DNA of 64,000 nt from Albibacterium profundi (GTDB lineage: Bacteria; Bacteroidota; Bacteroidia; Sphingobacteriales; Sphingobacteriaceae). The stretch is taken from assembly GCF_042159835.1 (NCBI RefSeq), contig NZ_JBBVGT010000003.1, positions 372,001-436,000 of the forward strand, in the 5' to 3' direction. Under the pieces are notes generated by a model, which had not been told where the DNA came from, did no database searches, and was given only the letters and a program-made list of their open reading frames with translations. The position numbers and the translations under genes were made by a program. Shown piece by piece: positions 1-8,478 of the stretch (position 1 is its first letter; each line of letters opens with the position of its first letter).

Positions 1-148
1 TGGCGTGGATAGCGTGGCGAGTTTGCTCCGGCGTAAACCATGGGTTTCGCTGATGCGCGGCAGTTATGATGTCGTCTAAAGCGGTTCCTTGGCTAAGGAT
101 TCGTTGCTTTAGTTCTGATAACGCAGTGAATCGTTGATAAGATGTCAA
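1..148 (-). CDS. Acyl-CoA reductase (LuxC-like), N-terminal part, cut by window edge
   Basis: An open frame on the minus strand runs from a TTG at 146-148 off the left edge with no stop (49 codons visible). It reads LTSYQRFTALSELKQRIL and later NPWFTPEQ, which resembles the N-terminus of Bacteroidota acyl-CoA reductases, where an xNxWFTPEN-like block is typical. These proteins are often encoded divergently from a small dicluster ferredoxin, and a ferredoxin gene starts at 288 here. No ATG is present upstream in frame, so TTG is the best start. Only the N-terminal tail is visible and no catalytic residue can be checked. The identification rests on the WFTPE block and the neighbour. Confidence 0.55.
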   Translation of the reverse strand, partial: MTSYQRFTALSELKQRILSQGTALDDIITAAHQRNPWFTPEQTRHAIHA

Positions 149-186
149 TTTCTGTGGGTTTTTACTGTTATTTCTTAATAATGCCT

Positions 187-206
187 TATATTTGTGTACA
201 AAAATA
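187..206. promoter_or_regulatory. Divergent overlapping -7 boxes between acyl-CoA reductase and ferredoxin
   Basis: TATATTTG at 187-194 on the plus strand and TATTTTTG at 199-206 on the minus strand both match the Bacteroidota -7 consensus TAnnTTTG. They point toward the ferredoxin and the acyl-CoA reductase respectively. No clean TTTG -33 element sits 19-21 bases upstream of either, so the assignment is moderate. Confidence 0.45.
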
Positions 207-287
207 GGAAACTTATTTTTAAGCTTAATGCAAGTATGTTTCTTAAGTAGACTTTAATATTTAGAAAGAAGCTATAATAACAGAATA

Positions 288-638
288 ATGGCGATTATAA
301 TCACTGACGAATGTATTAACTGTGGGGCATGCGAACCAGAATGTCCTAATAATGCGATTTACGATGCTGGACAGGCTTGGCGCTATTCTGACGGTACTGA
401 ACTGAAAGGCATGATTGATTTTTCAGATGGAAGAACAGTTGATGCTGAAGAAGTTCAAACTCCAATTTCCGATGAAGTGTACTATATCGTACCAGACAAG
501 TGTACAGAGTGTGTAGGCTTCCATGATGAACCTCAATGTGCTGCCGTGTGTCCTGTAGACTGTTGTGTGGATGATGAAGATAGAAGAGAGACGGAAGAAG
601 AACTCCTAGCCAAAAAAGCATTCTTACATAACGAATAA
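288..638 (+). CDS. 4Fe-4S dicluster ferredoxin
   Basis: A 116-residue cytoplasmic electron carrier. The first cluster motif is C9-x2-C12-x2-C15-x3-C19-P. The second is C72-x2-C75-x8-C84-x3-C88-P, with extra Cys at 92 and 93. The eight-residue spacing in the second motif is the hallmark of the Allochromatium vinosum type of 2[4Fe-4S] ferredoxin. An insert of about 45 residues, rich in Asp and Glu, lies between the two motifs. The ATG start gives the usual N-terminus directly before the first cluster. It is divergent from the acyl-CoA reductase and may donate electrons to it or to another reductase; that link is inferred. The fold assignment is secure. Confidence 0.9.
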   Translation: MAIIITDECINCGACEPECPNNAIYDAGQAWRYSDGTELKGMIDFSDGRTVDAEEVQTPISDEVYYIVPDKCTECVGFHDEPQCAAVCPVDCCVDDEDRRETEEELLAKKAFLHNE

Positions 639-690
639 AATAATGCCCTTGCGGCTAGTTTTTCTTAGCGATTCGCTTGCTCATGGATTT

Positions 691-1161
691 CTATGAGTCT
701 GTCTTATTGGGTACGATTAGGACTGGACAAAGGGATCTTCGTGCCACACCTTCTGCAACACTACCTGAAATAAAATGATCAAAGCCTGTACGTCCATGGG
801 TTCCTAAGATGATCAAGTCTGCGTTCCATTCTTCAGCTGTGCTAAGGATTTCTATTCGAGGGTTTCCTATCTTGCTAAAAGTAAGCAATTCTTTCGTACT
901 GTTCCATTTTGACTCATATCGCTCTAAAATAGCTTTGGATGCTTCTTCCTGCATTTCAGCGACTTCCGGTAACACTAGGGGCTGTTGTCCAAGTAGCGGG
1001 TCGCCAGAATAGGTTGTAGCGGGTGGATCCATTACATTTAACAAAGCGACACTTGCGTTCATAATATGTGCTAGATGGAAGCCATATAAAGCTGCCTTTT
1101 CAGAATAGGAACTATCGTCGATAGCTATTAAAATGCGTTGAAAATTCTTGATTACGGACAT
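691..1161 (-). CDS. Universal stress protein (UspA family)
   Basis: A 156-residue single Usp domain. The N-terminus FQRILIAIDDSSYSEKA carries the beta-1/Asp of the nucleotide-binding fold. The C-terminal block GTHGRTGFDHFISGS fits the G-x2-G-x9-G-(S/T) motif of ATP-binding Usp proteins, followed by CPVLIVP. Length is normal for a single-domain member. It is transcribed in the same direction as the WD40 gene, 72 bp downstream of it, so co-transcription is possible. The physiological role cannot be read from sequence. Confidence 0.93.
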   Translation of the reverse strand: MSVIKNFQRILIAIDDSSYSEKAALYGFHLAHIMNASVALLNVMDPPATTYSGDPLLGQQPLVLPEVAEMQEEASKAILERYESKWNSTKELLTFSKIGNPRIEILSTAEEWNADLIILGTHGRTGFDHFISGSVAEGVARRSLCPVLIVPNKTDS

Positions 1162-1233
1162 AGTTTTGTTGTTATGTTTCTGCTTGTACTACATAAATAT
1201 AACAAAAAAATAATTAGGTGGTTTTTAGCTAAA

Positions 1234-2151
1234 TTAGGAGCTTTTGATATTCCAAACAAAAGCTAGCTTTTCATCGCCTACGGAAACTAGCTGATCTGCA
1301 TTCTTATTCCAGACAATTTTATTGATCGACAGTTTATGTGCGTCGTATCCTTTCTCAAAACTAACCGTTTTAATCAATTCGAAATGTTCTGCATCCCAAA
1401 GCTTGATACTTTTATCACGACTGCCCGTGGCGAATATGGGAAGATGTGGGTGATAGGCGATACTGTATACGGTATACATATGCGCCGTAATGTCTTTGAT
1501 CAGTGTATAGTCCGCCGCATCATATACAAATAGTTTCGCGTCCCGTCCGCCCGACAGGAAATGGCGTCCATCGGGTGAGAATGTCATTGATGTCACGGGC
1601 ATGGTATGCTGTTTAATCAATTTTTGGAAGCTATAATCCTCCGAATTAAATAGATAAATACGTGAATCCTTGGCGCCAAATGCAATTGTTTTTTGATCAG
1701 GGCTCAGTGCAATTGTTCGGATCGTATCTTCCGATATCGCTAAATGATGTAGTTTTTTAAAGGTTTTTAAACACCATATACTTACCGTCCCATCTTCAGA
1801 TGCGGCTAATAATTCTTTTTTGTTATTGAGTACCTTAATATCAAAAACCGGCTTTTCGTGGTATAGAAGGGGTGCGAGGGCCTTGTTGGCGGCGAAATCG
1901 TATATGTTAATTTGACCGCTACGTTCACCGGTAAAAAGTAGTTTGTACTCCTGACTATAACAAATAGAATAGATAGACGATTGAACCGGGAATAGAATTT
2001 TTTCAAAATTCATCTTGTTTAAATCCCAAAGAACCAATCCTTTGTCATTGCCTCCGGTAAACAGATGATGGGGTTCCGGTCCGTTTTCTACGGTGTAAAT
2101 GGGGTTTTGGTGTCCGCTCAGTATTGCCTCTAAATCAATCGAAAGTTTCAT
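1234..2151 (-). CDS. WD40 repeat protein
   Basis: About 305 residues built almost wholly of WD40 blades. Recurring GH-x(n)-WD-like units end in LWDLNKM, IWCLKTF, LWDAEHF and VWNIKSS, consistent with a seven-bladed beta-propeller. There is no signal peptide or membrane segment, so it is probably a cytoplasmic scaffold. I prefer the ATG at 2151 (MKLSIDLEAIL) to the ATG three codons upstream at 2160. The start lies fewer than 20 bp behind the hisIE stop, so it is probably the last gene of the his transcript, though nothing ties its function to histidine. No enzymatic motif is seen. Confidence 0.88.
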   Translation of the reverse strand: MKLSIDLEAILSGHQNPIYTVENGPEPHHLFTGGNDKGLVLWDLNKMNFEKILFPVQSSIYSICYSQEYKLLFTGERSGQINIYDFAANKALAPLLYHEKPVFDIKVLNNKKELLAASEDGTVSIWCLKTFKKLHHLAISEDTIRTIALSPDQKTIAFGAKDSRIYLFNSEDYSFQKLIKQHTMPVTSMTFSPDGRHFLSGGRDAKLFVYDAADYTLIKDITAHMYTVYSIAYHPHLPIFATGSRDKSIKLWDAEHFELIKTVSFEKGYDAHKLSINKIVWNKNADQLVSVGDEKLAFVWNIKSS

Positions 2152-2168
2152 AAGCCACAATATATCGC

Positions 2169-2753
2169 TTATTTATGTCTGCTTTCTAAGTTCTTTGCAA
2201 TTTTTTTAAGTGAAATGTTTTTTTCCTGTAATAAAACAAGTAAATGAAACAGAAGATCGGATGTTTCATTTACAAAATCTTTTTTTCGCTCGTTTAAAGC
2301 AGCGATAATCGTCTCCGTAGCTTCTTCACCAACTTTCTGAGCGATTTTATTGATTCCCTTTGCCTGCAGTCTGTTAATATAGGATCCCTCTACCGGATTC
2401 TCATAGCGATCCTTCACAACACTTTCCAGATAAAACAAGAAATTTTGGTTGAACTCAGTTTGAAAGCAGCTTCTAGAACCCGTATGGCAAGTCGGACCTT
2501 GTGGTTTCGCTTTGATCAAGATCGTGTCCCGGTCGCAGTCGATATGCGTAGAGACAACCTTAAGAAAGTTTCCACTTTCTTCACCTTTGGTCCACAGTCT
2601 ATTTTTAGATCGCGAGAAAAAGGTTACTAGTTTATCTTCGTTTGTTTTCTCCCATGCTTCTTCGTTCATATAACCCAGCATGAGTACTTCTAAAGTTTTA
2701 TTGTCCTGAATGATAACAGGGACTAGTCCATCGTTTTTATTGAAATCGATCAT
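2169..2753 (-). CDS. hisIE: HisIE: phosphoribosyl-AMP cyclohydrolase / phosphoribosyl-ATP pyrophosphatase
   Basis: A 194-residue bifunctional enzyme for steps 2 and 3 of histidine synthesis. Residues 1 to about 105 are the HisI domain: GLVPVIIQD, MLGYMNEEAW, the DCDRDTILIKAKPQGPTCHTG block with the metal-binding Asp and Cys residues, and SCF. The remainder is the HisE domain with the alpha-helical GEEATETIIAA and ETSDLLFHLLVLL motifs. It is the last his gene, five bases downstream of hisF. Length and domain order are normal for Bacteroidota. Confidence 0.97.
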   Translation of the reverse strand: MIDFNKNDGLVPVIIQDNKTLEVLMLGYMNEEAWEKTNEDKLVTFFSRSKNRLWTKGEESGNFLKVVSTHIDCDRDTILIKAKPQGPTCHTGSRSCFQTEFNQNFLFYLESVVKDRYENPVEGSYINRLQAKGINKIAQKVGEEATETIIAALNERKKDFVNETSDLLFHLLVLLQEKNISLKKIAKNLESRHK

Positions 2754-2758
2754 AATAC

Positions 2759-3511
2759 TTAAGGTCTTATTTGTATTCCGTTGTCGATTAGTTGTTGTTT
2801 GAGTTGAGGAATCGCTATCTCACCGTAGTGAAATACCGATGCAGCTAGCGCAGCGTCAACATGGCTCTCTTTGAATACATCGATAAAATGTTGAATACTG
2901 CCGGCGCCGCCGGATGCAATGAGCGGAATCGAAAGATCTTTATTGATTTCGCCAAGCAGGTTACAATCAAAACCATTTTTTGTGCCATCGTAGTCCATCG
3001 ATGTCAGTAAAATTTCTCCTGCACCGAGAGATTCTGCATGCTTTATCCACGCAAAGGTTTCCCAGTCTGTTTTGATTCTTCCTCCATTCAGATGTACGTA
3101 ATTCTGATCTTCAACGAAACGAGTGTCTACTGCTACTACAACAAACTGCTTGCCGAAGGCCTTGGCTAAATCTTCAATGAGTTGTGGGTGTTTAACCGCC
3201 GCTGAATTAATCGAAATTTTATCGGCTCCCGCATTTAAAAGGGCTTCTGCATCTGATAACTCGGAAATTCCCCCTCCAATCGTGAATGGGATATTGATGT
3301 TTTCAGCAACTTTCTTTACCAAGTCGACCGTCGTTTTCCGACCTTCATGTGTTGCTGAGATATCTAGAAATACGAGCTCATCAGCTCCTTGTTGCGAATA
3401 TTGATAAGCTAATTCGACAGGGTCGCCGGCATCTTGTAAGTTAACAAAATTGACACCTTTCACGGTTCGTCCGTCCTTTACATCCAAACAGGGGATGATG
3501 CGTTTGGCCAA
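2759..3511 (-). CDS. hisF: HisF: imidazole glycerol phosphate synthase, cyclase subunit
   Basis: A TIM-barrel cyclase that works with HisH to make IGP and AICAR. From a TTG at 3511 it reads MAKRIIPCLDVKDGR and is 250 residues long, the family length. An in-frame ATG at 3553 would add 14 residues and overlap hisA by 31 bp, so I prefer the TTG. Visible family blocks include the catalytic Asp in CLDVKDG, the second Asp in VAVDTRF, the phosphate loop IGGGI and LIASGGAGS. It sits between hisA and hisIE in the operon. Confidence 0.95.
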   Translation of the reverse strand: MAKRIIPCLDVKDGRTVKGVNFVNLQDAGDPVELAYQYSQQGADELVFLDISATHEGRKTTVDLVKKVAENINIPFTIGGGISELSDAEALLNAGADKISINSAAVKHPQLIEDLAKAFGKQFVVVAVDTRFVEDQNYVHLNGGRIKTDWETFAWIKHAESLGAGEILLTSMDYDGTKNGFDCNLLGEINKDLSIPLIASGGAGSIQHFIDVFKESHVDAALAASVFHYGEIAIPQLKQQLIDNGIQIRP

Positions 3512-3522
3512 TGTGTTTGCAG

Positions 3523-4257
3523 TTAAAATTTGATCAACGATCTTAGGTTCCATTCTTTAATTTCTTCGATGCTGATGTGATCTTCGTAAATAGCCTTTCC
3601 TACGACAGCTGCTTCAATCCTAAGTTGAGAAAGCTCTTGGATGTCCTGCATTGAGCTAATTCCGCCAGAAGCGATCAACTTAATGATCGGGGAGTGATTC
3701 AACAATTTTTTATATAAGTCGACTCCTGCACCACTGAGCTTGCCGTCTTTGTTGATATCAGTACACAGGAATCGGAAAAACCCTAATCCCAAACAACGAT
3801 CGATATAATCAATTAGTTTTACCGGTGAACTTTCCATCCATCCTGAATATTTAATTACCTCATCAAGAACATCAATGGCTATGATGATTTGATCCGAACA
3901 TTTGAGAGTACTTAGCTCATCTAAAAAAGTCGGCTTGGTTAGGGCTTGAGTACCAACAATTACCCGATAAATTCCCTCATCTGTGAGTTTTTTAACCATA
4001 TCAATACTTCGGATACCACCACCGTATTGAATTTTCATGTCAACCTTCTTGACGATATCGAAGAGGTGTTTCTGATTCTTAAAATCACCTTTAGCACCAT
4101 TCAAATCAATGACGTGGATAATCTCAGTACCATTAGCCTGATATTTCTCAATCATCTCTTCTAAGCTAACGTCATAGGTAGTAACATCCTCGTAATTTCC
4201 TTCACGAAGACGAACAACTTTCTTGTCTAAAATATCGATTGCTGGAATGATATACAT
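3523..4257 (-). CDS. hisA: HisA: ProFAR isomerase
   Basis: A 244-residue TIM-barrel isomerase (phosphoribosylformimino-AICAR ribotide isomerase). MYIIPAIDILDKKVVRLREG carries the first catalytic Asp (residue 8); the second is in IIAIDVLD near residue 130. Phosphate-binding blocks are QYGGGIRS and LIASGGISS. Length is normal. It lies between hisH (17-bp gap) and hisF. Confidence 0.97.
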   Translation of the reverse strand: MYIIPAIDILDKKVVRLREGNYEDVTTYDVSLEEMIEKYQANGTEIIHVIDLNGAKGDFKNQKHLFDIVKKVDMKIQYGGGIRSIDMVKKLTDEGIYRVIVGTQALTKPTFLDELSTLKCSDQIIIAIDVLDEVIKYSGWMESSPVKLIDYIDRCLGLGFFRFLCTDINKDGKLSGAGVDLYKKLLNHSPIIKLIASGGISSMQDIQELSQLRIEAAVVGKAIYEDHISIEEIKEWNLRSLIKF

Positions 4258-4274
4258 ATTTATACTTGCTTGTT

Positions 4275-4886
4275 TTAAAGTGTGGCAAAATTCTTTAGAA
4301 GGGTTTCTCCGGCTGTTCCAGATTTTTCAGGATGGAACTGAACGCCGTAAAAATTTTTATTTTTTATGATAGCAGAAAAATTTAATCCATAGTTGCATGA
4401 TGCGACGGTAAATTTAGGATTATATTCAATATAAAACGAGTGAACAAAATAAAAATAGCTGTTGTCGTCAATATTGGTCAGAATTGGTGAAGACTGCTCC
4501 TTATGAACCATATTCCAGCCCATATGGGGTACTTTTAGTCCCACATCGTCACTGAAAGCCGTTGTGTTGAGCGGTATCAAATCCAATAAAGGCGTATCTC
4601 CTTCTTCAGAAAACCTAGTTAGGAGTTGCATTCCCAAACAGATCCCCAATACCGGCTTTTCTAGAGCTTTCACAGCTTCAATCATCTTTATCGTGTCTAG
4701 TTTCTTCATAGCCTTTGCCGCATGTCCGACACCGGGAATAATAACACGTTCAAATCCCTTCAAGTCCCCGGGCGCATTAATCATGCCATAGCTAATATCC
4801 TGGCGACGAAGAGCTGCCGTCAATGAGAAGATATTGCCCGCGCCGTAGTTGACAATACCGACTGTTTTATTTTTTTCTTGAACCAT
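4275..4886 (-). CDS. hisH: HisH: imidazole glycerol phosphate synthase, glutaminase subunit
   Basis: A class I glutamine amidotransferase of 203 residues that feeds ammonia to HisF. The nucleophile is Cys83 in GICLGMQLL, and the catalytic His and Glu lie in GVQFHPEKSGTAG near the C-terminus. VNYGAGNIFS and IPGVGHA are further family blocks. Its ATG follows the hisB stop without any gap, so the two are translationally coupled. Confidence 0.97.
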   Translation of the reverse strand: MVQEKNKTVGIVNYGAGNIFSLTAALRRQDISYGMINAPGDLKGFERVIIPGVGHAAKAMKKLDTIKMIEAVKALEKPVLGICLGMQLLTRFSEEGDTPLLDLIPLNTTAFSDDVGLKVPHMGWNMVHKEQSSPILTNIDDNSYFYFVHSFYIEYNPKFTVASCNYGLNFSAIIKNKNFYGVQFHPEKSGTAGETLLKNFATL

Positions 4887-6041
4887 CTATAACAACCCTT
4901 TTGTACTCGGCAGTTGCATATTGTCAGCGTCTCGCTTAATAGCCATTTTAATGCACTTAGCAAAAGCCTTGAAAATTGACTCTATTTTATGATGCTCATT
5001 GCTTCCTTCTGCTTGGATGTTGAGATTACATTTGGCTGCATCAGAAAAAGATTTAAAGAAATGATCAAACATCTCGGTCGGCATTTCGCCGATTTTCTCT
5101 CGCTTAAATTCAGCATTCCACACAAGCCAGTTTCTTCCGCCGAAATCGATAGCTACCTGTGCCAGGCAGTCGTCCATCGGTAGGCAAAATCCATAGCGCC
5201 CTATTCCTCTTTTATCTCCCAGCGCCGTTAGAAAGGCTTCACCGAGGGCAATTCCTGTATCTTCAATGGTATGATGTTCGTCGATGTGTAAGTCTCCTTT
5301 GGTTGCGATTTGAAGATCTATACCACCGTGTCTTGCGATCTGGTCGAGCATATGATCAAAGAAAGCAATGCCGGTATTGATAGAGGACTTACCGCTACCA
5401 TCCAGATCCAGTTCGATTGAAATGTCAGTTTCGTTGGTTTTTCGAATATGTGATACCTTTCGCCGGCCCAGCTTTAGAAATTCATATATAGCTTTCCATG
5501 AACTGCTTTCCAGTGCCACAACATCCTCGTTTAATACATGGTTCTCTGCTACTCCTAGGTTTGGATTATTATTTAACCAAATGGCTTTTGTGCCTAAGTT
5601 TTCCGCTAGTTTCACATCATTAATACGGTCCCCAATAACAAAGGAATTTTTAATATCATATCGATCGCTGTCGTCAACATACGCTTTCAGCATGGCAATC
5701 CCAGGTTTGCGTGTAGACGCATTTTCATGCGGCCAAGTCCGGTCTATATGCTCCGCGATAAACTCAATTCCCTCAGAACGAAGCGTTTCAATAATGAAGT
5801 CGTGAACCGGCTGGAAGTTTTCTAATGGATGAGACTCCGTCCCCAAACCGTCTTGGTTACTAACCAGTACGAGTCTGTAATCCAGTTCTTTCGCTATTCT
5901 AGCTAAATATTGTATAGCTTCCGGGTAGAAGCGGAGCTTATCGAAGCTATCAATCTGTTCATCATCGGGTTCAATAATAAGAGTACCATCCCTATCGATG
6001 AATAGCAGCTTTTTCGGATTATTTTGTTCTATTGATGCCAT
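4887..6041 (-). CDS. hisB: HisB: histidinol-phosphatase / imidazoleglycerol-phosphate dehydratase
   Basis: A 384-residue fusion. Residues 1 to about 170 form a HAD phosphatase with the nucleophile motif D16-R-D18-G-T. Residues from about 195 form IGPD with the metal-binding blocks FFDHMLDQIARHGG, DEHHTIEDTGIALG and later NEHHKIESIFKAFA. It carries steps 6 and 8 of the pathway. The fused form is shared by Bacteroidota and enterobacteria. It lies one base from the hisC stop. Confidence 0.97.
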   Translation of the reverse strand: MASIEQNNPKKLLFIDRDGTLIIEPDDEQIDSFDKLRFYPEAIQYLARIAKELDYRLVLVSNQDGLGTESHPLENFQPVHDFIIETLRSEGIEFIAEHIDRTWPHENASTRKPGIAMLKAYVDDSDRYDIKNSFVIGDRINDVKLAENLGTKAIWLNNNPNLGVAENHVLNEDVVALESSSWKAIYEFLKLGRRKVSHIRKTNETDISIELDLDGSGKSSINTGIAFFDHMLDQIARHGGIDLQIATKGDLHIDEHHTIEDTGIALGEAFLTALGDKRGIGRYGFCLPMDDCLAQVAIDFGGRNWLVWNAEFKREKIGEMPTEMFDHFFKSFSDAAKCNLNIQAEGSNEHHKIESIFKAFAKCIKMAIKRDADNMQLPSTKGLL

Positions 6042-6042
6042 G

Positions 6043-7095
6043 TTATTTAAATTTCTTTAACGCCTCCAATAGGCTTTTGTTTTCTACAGGGGTACCCACC
6101 GTAATTCGTAAGCAGCCTTCGCAGAGGGTCACTTTCGAACGGTCGCGCACGATAATACCTTCCTGGTTGAGGTGCTGGTAAATTGCCATCGGGTCAGCTA
6201 CCTTGACGAGGATAAAATTGGCGTCAGATGGATAAATATGTTCCACAAAACTAAATTCAAGTAAGCCTTTAGTTAATGTCGTTCGTTCATTTATGGTTTC
6301 ACGAATCCAATTGTTTATCTGATCAATATTGTTTAAGGCTTCAAGTGCGAGGGCTTGTGACGACTGATTGACATTATACGGAGGCTTGATCTTATTAAAT
6401 ACATGGATAATTTCCTCACTGGCAAAAGCAATACCAATACGTAAACCCGCTAAGCCCCAGGCTTTGGAAAGCGTCTGTAAGACAACAAGATTAGCATATT
6501 CGGTCAGCTCCTGAATAAAGGTTTTTTGACGTGAGTAGTTGATGTAGGCCTCGTCTACCACTACCAGTCCGTTGAAGTTATTCAGCAATATTTCGACGTC
6601 CTCTCGATATAGCGAGTTGCCGGTTGGGTTATTAGGTGAACATACAAAAATAATCTTGGTGTTTTGATCGATTGTTTCCGCAATAGCGTCCAGATCTAGT
6701 TGGTATTGTGGTGTCAGACTTACTTTTTTTACCTCTACATCATTGATGTTGGCTGACACTTCGTACATCCCATAGGTAGGAGGTAGGATCAGAATGTTGT
6801 CAATTCCAGGTCTGCAAAACGCACGTATCAGTATATCAATAGCTTCGTCGCTTCCATTACCAATAAAGGTATTATTGCTTGGAACACCCTTTATCTTGCT
6901 AAGAGCTGTCTTTAATTCTGCCTGCAGTGGGTCGGGATAGCGATTGTAATCCTGATCTAAAGGTGATCCATAGGGGTTTTCATTCGCATCCAAAAAGATC
7001 GAAGCTTCCCCCGTATATTCATGACGTGCGCTGGAATAAGGATTTAGATTTTTGATATTATCCCTTAAAATCGATTGAATATTGAAATTAGACAT
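6043..7095 (-). CDS. hisC: HisC: histidinol-phosphate aminotransferase
   Basis: A PLP-dependent class I/II aminotransferase of 350 residues. The PLP lysine lies in TLSKAWGLAGLRIG; substrate and cofactor blocks are LDANENPYG, NRYPDP, GNGSDEAID and SPNNPTGN. I start it at the ATG at 7095 (MSNFNIQSIL), which overlaps the hisD end by 8 bp; the alternative ATG at 7110 overlaps by 23 bp. Third gene of the operon. Confidence 0.96.
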   Translation of the reverse strand: MSNFNIQSILRDNIKNLNPYSSARHEYTGEASIFLDANENPYGSPLDQDYNRYPDPLQAELKTALSKIKGVPSNNTFIGNGSDEAIDILIRAFCRPGIDNILILPPTYGMYEVSANINDVEVKKVSLTPQYQLDLDAIAETIDQNTKIIFVCSPNNPTGNSLYREDVEILLNNFNGLVVVDEAYINYSRQKTFIQELTEYANLVVLQTLSKAWGLAGLRIGIAFASEEIIHVFNKIKPPYNVNQSSQALALEALNNIDQINNWIRETINERTTLTKGLLEFSFVEHIYPSDANFILVKVADPMAIYQHLNQEGIIVRDRSKVTLCEGCLRITVGTPVENKSLLEALKKFK

Positions 7096-8407
7096 ATTGA
7101 CTATCCTCACTGTTTTTAATCTGTCGTAAACGAACGCTTATAGCATTTTTATGCGCTGCTAAGCCTTCTATCTCTGCCAAGGTCTCCACAACGGGGCCCA
7201 AATTAAGGATTCCTTCTTCATTGATTTGCTGGAAGGTTATTTTCTTAACGAAGGAGTCTACCGATACCCCCGAATAAGCTTTGGCATAAGCACTGGTCGG
7301 CAAGGTATGGTTGGTTCCCGAAGCATAGTCTCCAGCACTTTCGGGCGTTAGATGACCGTAGAATACAGAGCCCGCATTCATGATTTGAGAGCCTAAACTT
7401 TCGGGATTATCCACGGAAAGAATCAGGTGTTCAGGTGCATACTCGTTACAAAAGTCCATCAATTCTTCTTCCTTTTCAAAATTGATTATATATGAATTTG
7501 CAAGCGCCTTGGCGGCTATTTCTTTCCGTGGTAAATCTTCGAGTTGAGTCTTTAACTCCTCCTGTACTTGTTTAGCGAGTTGCTTATCGCTCGTTAACAA
7601 GATCGATTGGCTATCGGGTCCATGCTCGGCTTGGGCTAACAGGTCGGCTGCCACAAAGACCGGATTACTGCTTCGGTCGCCAATCACAACTACTTCAGAG
7701 GGACCAGCCGGCATATCAATTGCCGTATTGGATATGGTCTGAACGAGGCTTTTTGCTTGAGTAACATATTGGTTCCCCGGTCCAAATATCTTGTCTACCT
7801 TGGGGATGCTTTCCGTTCCAAACGCCATGGCAGCAATTGCTTGGGCTCCACCGGCTTTATATATCGTGTCAATTTTTAGCAACTTCGCACAATAGGCTAT
7901 ATAGGGGTTTAAACGTCCATCTTTTTGTGGCGGGGTGCAGACAACTATCTTTTTTGACCCCGCAATCCGCGCTGGGATTCCAAGCATTAAAAATGTACTT
8001 GGCAGTACTGCCGAACCACCCGGAATATATAAACCGACCCGTTCAATCGGTCGGTTTTCACGCCAACAAGTTACCCCAGTGGTAGTTTGGGTTCTCCGTT
8101 CTCGTTTTAACTGCGTTTTATGGAATGTATAGATATTATTGGAAGCTATTTCCAGCGAGCGAGCGTGATTGCGGTCGACACGCATTGCCGCGGCATCAAT
8201 TTCACCCTGACGATAAGCAAGTTCGCTTAATTCTATCCCGTCAAACTGCTCTGCATAATCAATTAAAGCTTGATCGCCCGTTTTCTTTACGGTTTCCACG
8301 ATAGACTCAACCTGACTACGGATTTTTTGATCCGTATCCGCATTTCGTATGATGAGCTCGTCGATCTGTCGTCGACTTAGTTCTTTATATTCAAAATAAG
8401 AAATCAT
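7088..8407 (-). CDS. hisD: HisD: histidinol dehydrogenase
   Basis: A zinc enzyme of 439 residues that oxidises histidinol to histidine in two NAD-dependent steps. Typical blocks are GLYIPGGSAVLPST, GPGNQYVTQAK, DMPAGPSEVVVI, AEHGPDSQSILLT and the C-terminal SAGDYASGTNHTLPT with metal and substrate His/Asp. Length is normal. I use the ATG at 8407 (MISYFEY); an ATG two codons upstream is also possible. A gap of about 70 bp separates it from hisG. Confidence 0.96.
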   Translation of the reverse strand: MISYFEYKELSRRQIDELIIRNADTDQKIRSQVESIVETVKKTGDQALIDYAEQFDGIELSELAYRQGEIDAAAMRVDRNHARSLEIASNNIYTFHKTQLKRERRTQTTTGVTCWRENRPIERVGLYIPGGSAVLPSTFLMLGIPARIAGSKKIVVCTPPQKDGRLNPYIAYCAKLLKIDTIYKAGGAQAIAAMAFGTESIPKVDKIFGPGNQYVTQAKSLVQTISNTAIDMPAGPSEVVVIGDRSSNPVFVAADLLAQAEHGPDSQSILLTSDKQLAKQVQEELKTQLEDLPRKEIAAKALANSYIINFEKEEELMDFCNEYAPEHLILSVDNPESLGSQIMNAGSVFYGHLTPESAGDYASGTNHTLPTSAYAKAYSGVSVDSFVKKITFQQINEEGILNLGPVVETLAEIEGLAAHKNAISVRLRQIKNSEDSQYV

Positions 8408-8478
8408 AAACACATGGCTAAGGTTTGATTTAATCCTGTATCAAGACTCTCATGACACCGGCCTAAATCAAGGATGGT

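Noticed and set aside
5159..5805. Long plus-strand ORFs opposite hisB
   Set aside because: They lie antisense to a clear hisB reading frame and show no recognisable domain or start context.
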